Assembly: GCF_001424545.1 (NCBI RefSeq)
Contig: NZ_LMQL01000010.1
Location: forward strand, 508,599-572,598
Reading direction: 5' to 3'
DNA length: 64,000 nucleotides
From: Ramlibacter sp. Leaf400
Lineage (GTDB): Bacteria > Pseudomonadota > Gammaproteobacteria > Burkholderiales > Burkholderiaceae_C
Shown: positions 61,112 through 64,000 of the stretch, one piece after another
How the letters are laid out: each line of letters starts with the position of its first letter
Position numbering within the stretch: position 1 is the stretch's first letter
Notes under the pieces: generated by a model
The model's database searches: none
What the model saw: the letters and a program-made list of their open reading frames with translations, nothing else
Told to the model about the DNA's origin: nothing
Translations under genes and position numbers: made by a program

Positions 61112-62487
61112 CAGGGGGTCACCTTCCACCAGGCCAGGCGCAGCCAGTCGACGGCGCGGTGGGCCAGCAGCCAGGCGATCGGGCGCCAGCCGGCTTCGAC
61201 CTTGCCGATGCCGCTCAGGCCCGGGCGCAACTGCGGCAGTGCCTCGTCCAGCGTGGCCTCGACCTCGAAGTAGTTGCGGCCCTCGGCCGTGGCCGCCACC
61301 GGAACGACGCGCCGGGTGACGAAGCGCAGCGTGCGGTCCGGCTGCGCCGTGAGCGCGAGCTGCCCCGGCTGGCCGACGCGTACGGCGCCGATGTCGGACT
61401 CGTCCACCTCCAGGATCAGGCGGAAGCTGTCGTTGGGGGCCAGCACCATCAGAACGTCCCCGCGCTGCACCGGCGCACCGAGGTTCTGGGTGAGGTCGCC
61501 CTTGATGACGATGCCGTCGAAAGGCGCTTCGATGCGCGCCCGCTGCAGCTGCGTTTCCACCATCGACAGCATCGCCTGCGCCTCGGCGGCCTTGGCCTGG
61601 TAGGTGACCATCTGGGCGCGATCGGCGCCGGCCTGCGCGGCGCGCAAGCCGCCCTCGTGCTGGCGCACCTCGCTCTCGCGGCGACGCCGCTCCAGCTCCA
61701 GGTCCTGCGCGGCGAGTTCGGCCAGCACCTGGCCGGCCCGCACGCGGTCACCGGGGCGCACGTTGGCCTGCTGGAGGAATCCGTCGGTGGCGGCGACGAC
61801 GGCGCGCTGCACCGAGCCTTCGAGCCGGGCGGGCGCGCTCACCCGCCAGGGGATGGGCACGGCCAGCGCGAGCAGGACGAATGTGATCGCACCGCCGATG
61901 GCCAGCGGGCGGCGCTGGGGGTGGGCCAGGCGCGTTCGTGCGTGCTGCAGGAGGCGGACGTGCCACGGCAACCCCAGCTGCCGCTTCAGTTCGAAGACCG
62001 GGCCGGCCAGCCGCGAAAGGTCGTGCAGCGCGTCCACTTCCATGGACGCGAAGGGGGCCGAGGCGCGTTCCAGCGTCAGCGCGCCGATGACGCGGGTCCC
62101 GTCCACGAGGGGTACCGTGCAGGCGGTGCCGGCGTGGGCAAGCTGGCGGTGGGCGAGCGTGATCAGGTCTTGGCCCGGCGCCGCGGGCCAGGCGACCGGC
62201 TGGTGCTGGTCCAAGGCCTCCTGCATGGCGTCGAGCAAGGCTGCGGTGGCCGGCTGGCCGGGCTGGAGTTCGGCGGGATGCGAACTGCCCGCCAGCCGCA
62301 GGACACCCACCTCGAGCACGCCCACCGAGGCGCGGCTGCAGTTCAGCAGTTCGCACAGCTCGGCACCGAAGCCGGCTGCGGCTTCCGAAAGGGTGGCGCG
62401 CGAGAGAGCCGCGGCGAGCGGGCGCAGGAGCTGGGCCTCGGTTGCGGATCGGCCCGAAAACTGCGGAGGTGGGCTGGAGAGGTCCAT
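61108..62487 (-). CDS. GAF-domain HlyD-family membrane adaptor
   Basis: This 459-residue protein has a cytoplasmic GAF domain (about 25-165, including CTVPLVDGTRVIGALTLERA), one membrane helix (about 194-214) and a periplasmic HlyD region with lipoyl halves VVAATDGFLQQANVRPGDRV and IEAPFDGIVIKGDL around a coiled-coil hairpin. A signal-binding GAF domain fused to an export adaptor is unusual and suggests that export is gated by a cytoplasmic ligand. It is the first gene of the export operon; the start at ATG 62487 lacks a strong ribosome site. Its stop overlaps the start of the M50 fusion. Confidence 0.88.
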   Translation of the reverse strand: MDLSSPPPQFSGRSATEAQLLRPLAAALSRATLSEAAAGFGAELCELLNCSRASVGVLEVGVLRLAGSSHPAELQPGQPATAALLDAMQEALDQHQPVAWPAAPGQDLITLAHRQLAHAGTACTVPLVDGTRVIGALTLERASAPFASMEVDALHDLSRLAGPVFELKRQLGLPWHVRLLQHARTRLAHPQRRPLAIGGAITFVLLALAVPIPWRVSAPARLEGSVQRAVVAATDGFLQQANVRPGDRVRAGQVLAELAAQDLELERRRRESEVRQHEGGLRAAQAGADRAQMVTYQAKAAEAQAMLSMVETQLQRARIEAPFDGIVIKGDLTQNLGAPVQRGDVLMVLAPNDSFRLILEVDESDIGAVRVGQPGQLALTAQPDRTLRFVTRRVVPVAATAEGRNYFEVEATLDEALPQLRPGLSGIGKVEAGWRPIAWLLAHRAVDWLRLAWWKVTPW

Positions 62488-62705
62488 TTGTGACAGTGCG
62501 CAACAAATTCTCTCCCGCACCGATGGGCTCACGCAAGGAAAAATGACCAAAGACGGTTTTGGGGGGCTGGGAGCGTTGGCTGACGGAGACTTGACTGTTG
62601 CTCGCGTCATTGGATGAGGCCTCTGCCCTGCCCGCCCATGGTCGCCGTTGGAAAAAGGCTGGGTGCTTCCCCCCACGGTCGGGGCAACTGCCCCATGCGT
62701 CGACC
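62488..62705 (-). promoter_or_regulatory. Upstream region of the giant-protein export operon
   Basis: These 218 bp separate the GAF-HlyD gene from the small unknown gene and must carry the promoter for the 28-kb minus-strand train. I see no clear -35/-10 pair or palindrome. A run of C/G blocks (for example GGGGGG near 62563) is present. Confidence 0.4.
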
Positions 62706-62996
62706 TCAGTGCTTCGTCGCCATCTCCGGGATCCGTGACGCCTGCCGCAATTGCGCGGCGATGTTGCTCAGCTTCACGTGCAGGTCACCGGCCGCTTCCT
62801 GGGTGAGGACGAGGCGAGCGACGACGTGGCGCCGGCCTTTGGCCTCCTTCCCCGGCGTCAGTTCATCGACGCGTGAGCAGGTCAGCTCGAGGCGCAGGGT
62901 GCGGCCGTCGTAAGTGAGAAGCCCCAGGGAGTCCGCGAAGGTCTCGCGCACCTCCGGGTGGTCTTCCTTCGGGTAGTGCTGGTGGGGGTAGCTCAT
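62706..62996 (-). CDS. Small conserved-looking unknown protein
   Basis: This 96-residue protein starts MSYPHQHYPKEDHPEVRETF. It has a compact alpha/beta pattern: a strand-rich first part (GLLTYDGRTLRLELTCSRVDE), VVARLVLTQEAAGDLHVKL, and a C-terminal helix. The layout resembles small DUF3467-type proteins, but I cannot confirm that family. It lies between the H-NS-like gene terminator and the export operon on the same strand. Function unknown. Confidence 0.6.
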   Translation of the reverse strand: MSYPHQHYPKEDHPEVRETFADSLGLLTYDGRTLRLELTCSRVDELTPGKEAKGRRHVVARLVLTQEAAGDLHVKLSNIAAQLRQASRIPEMATKH

Positions 62997-63103
62997 TTGT
63001 GCGGAACCCTCGTCGGGGGGAACGCTGCGGTCTGGGGGAAGACTGCGGCATGGGGAAGTCTGCGCAGCATTTCCCATGCCGGTTGTCCTTGAATCGCCCC
63101 AAT

Positions 63104-63131
63104 GAAAAAGGCCTGCTTTCGCAGGCCCTTT
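63104..63131 (-). terminator. Rho-independent terminator of the H-NS-like gene
   Basis: GGCCTGC-TTTC-GCAGGCC forms a 7-bp GC stem with a 4-nt loop, followed on the minus strand by TTTTTC. It lies about 110 bp downstream of the H-NS-like stop codon, after the tandem repeats. Confidence 0.8.
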
Positions 63132-63150
63132 GTCGCCGCCAAGGGCGGCC

Positions 63151-63253
63151 CCTTCATTTTGCGGCGCAGCTCACTGCAGCGCCTTCATTGCGGCGCAACT
63201 CACTGCGGCGCCTTCATTGCGGCGCAGCTCACTACGGCCTTCACTTTGCGGCG
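63151..63253. repeat. Short tandem repeats overlapping the 3' end of the H-NS-like gene
   Basis: Units near CCTTCATTGCGGCG-CAGCTCACTGCGGCG repeat at 63151, 63182, 63211 and partly 63238, with lengths 31, 29, 27 and 16 bp. The last partial unit is the end of the coding sequence itself (stop at 63241-63243), so the array seems to have grown by duplicating the gene terminus. Confidence 0.7.
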
Positions 63254-63567
63254 AAGTCTTCCAGCTTTTTTCCGCTGGCCAGGGCGTCCATCACCCACTT
63301 TGGCCGCCGCCCGCGGCCGCCGGACCAGGTTTCACCATTCGGTCCCCGGTATTTGATCGTCGCAACCGGAGTGCTGGCAGCGCGGCTGCGCGGCCCGCGT
63401 TGACCCGTGGCGCCAGACGCCAGGCCGAGATCCTTCGCGGTCAGGTCATAGGCCTGGATCTTGGCCTTGATGTCGGCAATGGTGTCGTCCACTTCCTTGC
63501 GGCGAAGGTCTTCGGCCTGCGCAAGCAATTTCTCGGCTTGCGCTTTCAGTTCGAGGTAAGTGGTCAT
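63241..63567 (-). CDS. H-NS-family nucleoid-associated protein
   Basis: This 108-residue protein starts MTTYLELKAQAEKLLAQAE with an N-terminal coiled-coil oligomerisation region (1-50), a flexible linker, and a C-terminal DNA-binding domain (about 75-108) with the core motif WSGGRGRRPKWV. Beta-proteobacterial H-NS/MvaT-type silencers of this form coat AT-rich or foreign DNA. I start at ATG 63567 because the extension to 63588 is short and atypical. A GGTAAT-TGGT-ATTACC palindrome (63617-63632) lies about 50 bp upstream in the promoter region and could be an autoregulatory site. Confidence 0.9.
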   Translation of the reverse strand: MTTYLELKAQAEKLLAQAEDLRRKEVDDTIADIKAKIQAYDLTAKDLGLASGATGQRGPRSRAASTPVATIKYRGPNGETWSGGRGRRPKWVMDALASGKKLEDFAAK

Positions 63568-63831
63568 GGATGCAGCCCCGTAGTCCAATGGAGGTCGGAT
63601 GGTACCGAAATTGGACGGTAATTGGTATTACCTCGGAGGATGATTTCGCTTTCGGTGTTCCGAAACAGGGATGCTCCGGAGCCGCTCCGCCCCATTACGC
63701 CCCATTCGACCTCGAGAAGCGCGGAGGCCATGATTCTTGAGCTTCATGCATCCCACAAAGCTGGCCGGCGCCGACGAACACGAGGGCTCCGAACAATCTC
63801 GGGCCCGCGCAAGGAATCGTTTGCCCAAAGC

Positions 63832-63861
63832 AAAAGGCCCAGCATTTCTGCTGGGCCTTTT
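63832..63861 (-). terminator. Terminator of the rRNA operon
   Basis: AAAAGGCCCAGC-ATTTCT-GCTGGGCCTTTT is a long perfect hairpin just downstream of the 5S rRNA gene on the minus strand, ending in a T-run. Confidence 0.88.
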
Positions 63862-63872
63862 GGGGCTGTAAG

Positions 63873-63988
63873 AGCCTGACGATGTCCTACTTTCACACGG
63901 GAATCCGCACTATCATCGGCGCAGAGGCGTTTCACTGTCCTGTTCGGGATGGGAAGGAGTGGGACCACCTCGCTATGGTCATCAGGCA
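63873..63988 (-). rRNA. rrf: 5S ribosomal RNA
   Basis: The minus strand begins TGCCTGATGACCATAGCGAG and ends GTCAGGC, forming the terminal helix. It contains the conserved loops GGTGGTCCCAC, CCGAACAGGACAGTGAAACG and GATGATAGTG. The sequence is of the Burkholderiales type. The 23S and 16S genes should lie beyond the right edge. Confidence 0.97.
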
Positions 63989-64000
63989 TAACTTTTTGCC

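Noticed and set aside
63617..63632. GGTAAT-TGGT-ATTACC as a mobile element end or attachment site
   Set aside because: No integrase, no second copy in the window and a position in the H-NS-like promoter; an operator is simpler.

Overview
The window is high-GC, densely packed bacterial chromosome. It looks like a betaproteobacterium of the order Burkholderiales, probably Comamonadaceae (Ramlibacter/Variovorax-like). The support is the 5S rRNA sequence at the right edge, an H-NS paralogue with the compact GRGRRPKWV-type DNA-binding tail, a complete cbb3 oxidase cluster with FNR-type boxes, and REP-like palindromes. The genus is an inference, not a measurement.

Layout. (1) 1-2594: a truncated NADPH-dependent FMN reductase, an L-2-hydroxyglutarate-oxidase-like flavoprotein and a SCO-type copper protein. 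(2) 2610-18284: a Tat-exported multicopper oxidase, an orphan LuxR-type response regulator, and a 2292-residue animal-type heme peroxidase with RTX repeats. The peroxidase is followed by its own type I secretion genes (ABC ATPase, HlyD adaptor, TolC-like channel) and a Crp-type regulator. Multicopper oxidase plus Ca-binding heme peroxidase is the gene combination known from Mn(II)-oxidising bacteria. (3) 18286-34067: a microaerobic respiration island with hemN, a broken fnr, a single-domain receiver, a Fic/AbiEi-like toxin-antitoxin pair, a PAS histidine kinase/NarL-type regulator pair, hicAB, ccoGPQON with fixH, ccoS, ccoI, and a divergent usp gene. FNR-type boxes lie before hemN, before ccoN, and between ccoI and usp. 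(4) 34289-62487: a long minus-strand gene train. In transcription order it runs GAF-HlyD adaptor, PqqD-like/M50 metalloprotease-HlyD fusion, truncated SecA homologue, exported periplasmic adaptor, a giant 5420-residue repeat protein, hybrid histidine kinase, a receiver-GGDEF-EAL protein with a degenerate EAL domain, and a class-C serine hydrolase. (5) 62706-63988: a small unknown protein, an H-NS-like protein with a repeat-rich 3' flank, and a 5S rRNA gene whose rRNA operon continues beyond the window.

The strongest candidate for an undescribed system is the operon at 39882-62487. Its first four genes overlap by ATGA or GTGA junctions and so are probably translationally coupled. The giant product has no visible signal peptide but carries an N-terminal LEPRLLYSAD motif and a C-terminal membrane segment. 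No ABC or RND pump is encoded with it. I infer a dedicated export, processing and anchoring machine in which a minimal SecA-type motor works with HlyD-type scaffolds and a membrane zinc protease to place a giant adhesin-like protein at the surface, supervised by the co-transcribed signalling genes.

A second notable point is that fnr lacks about 55-58 bp in its sensory domain and is frameshifted, although its DNA-binding half and its likely target boxes remain intact.
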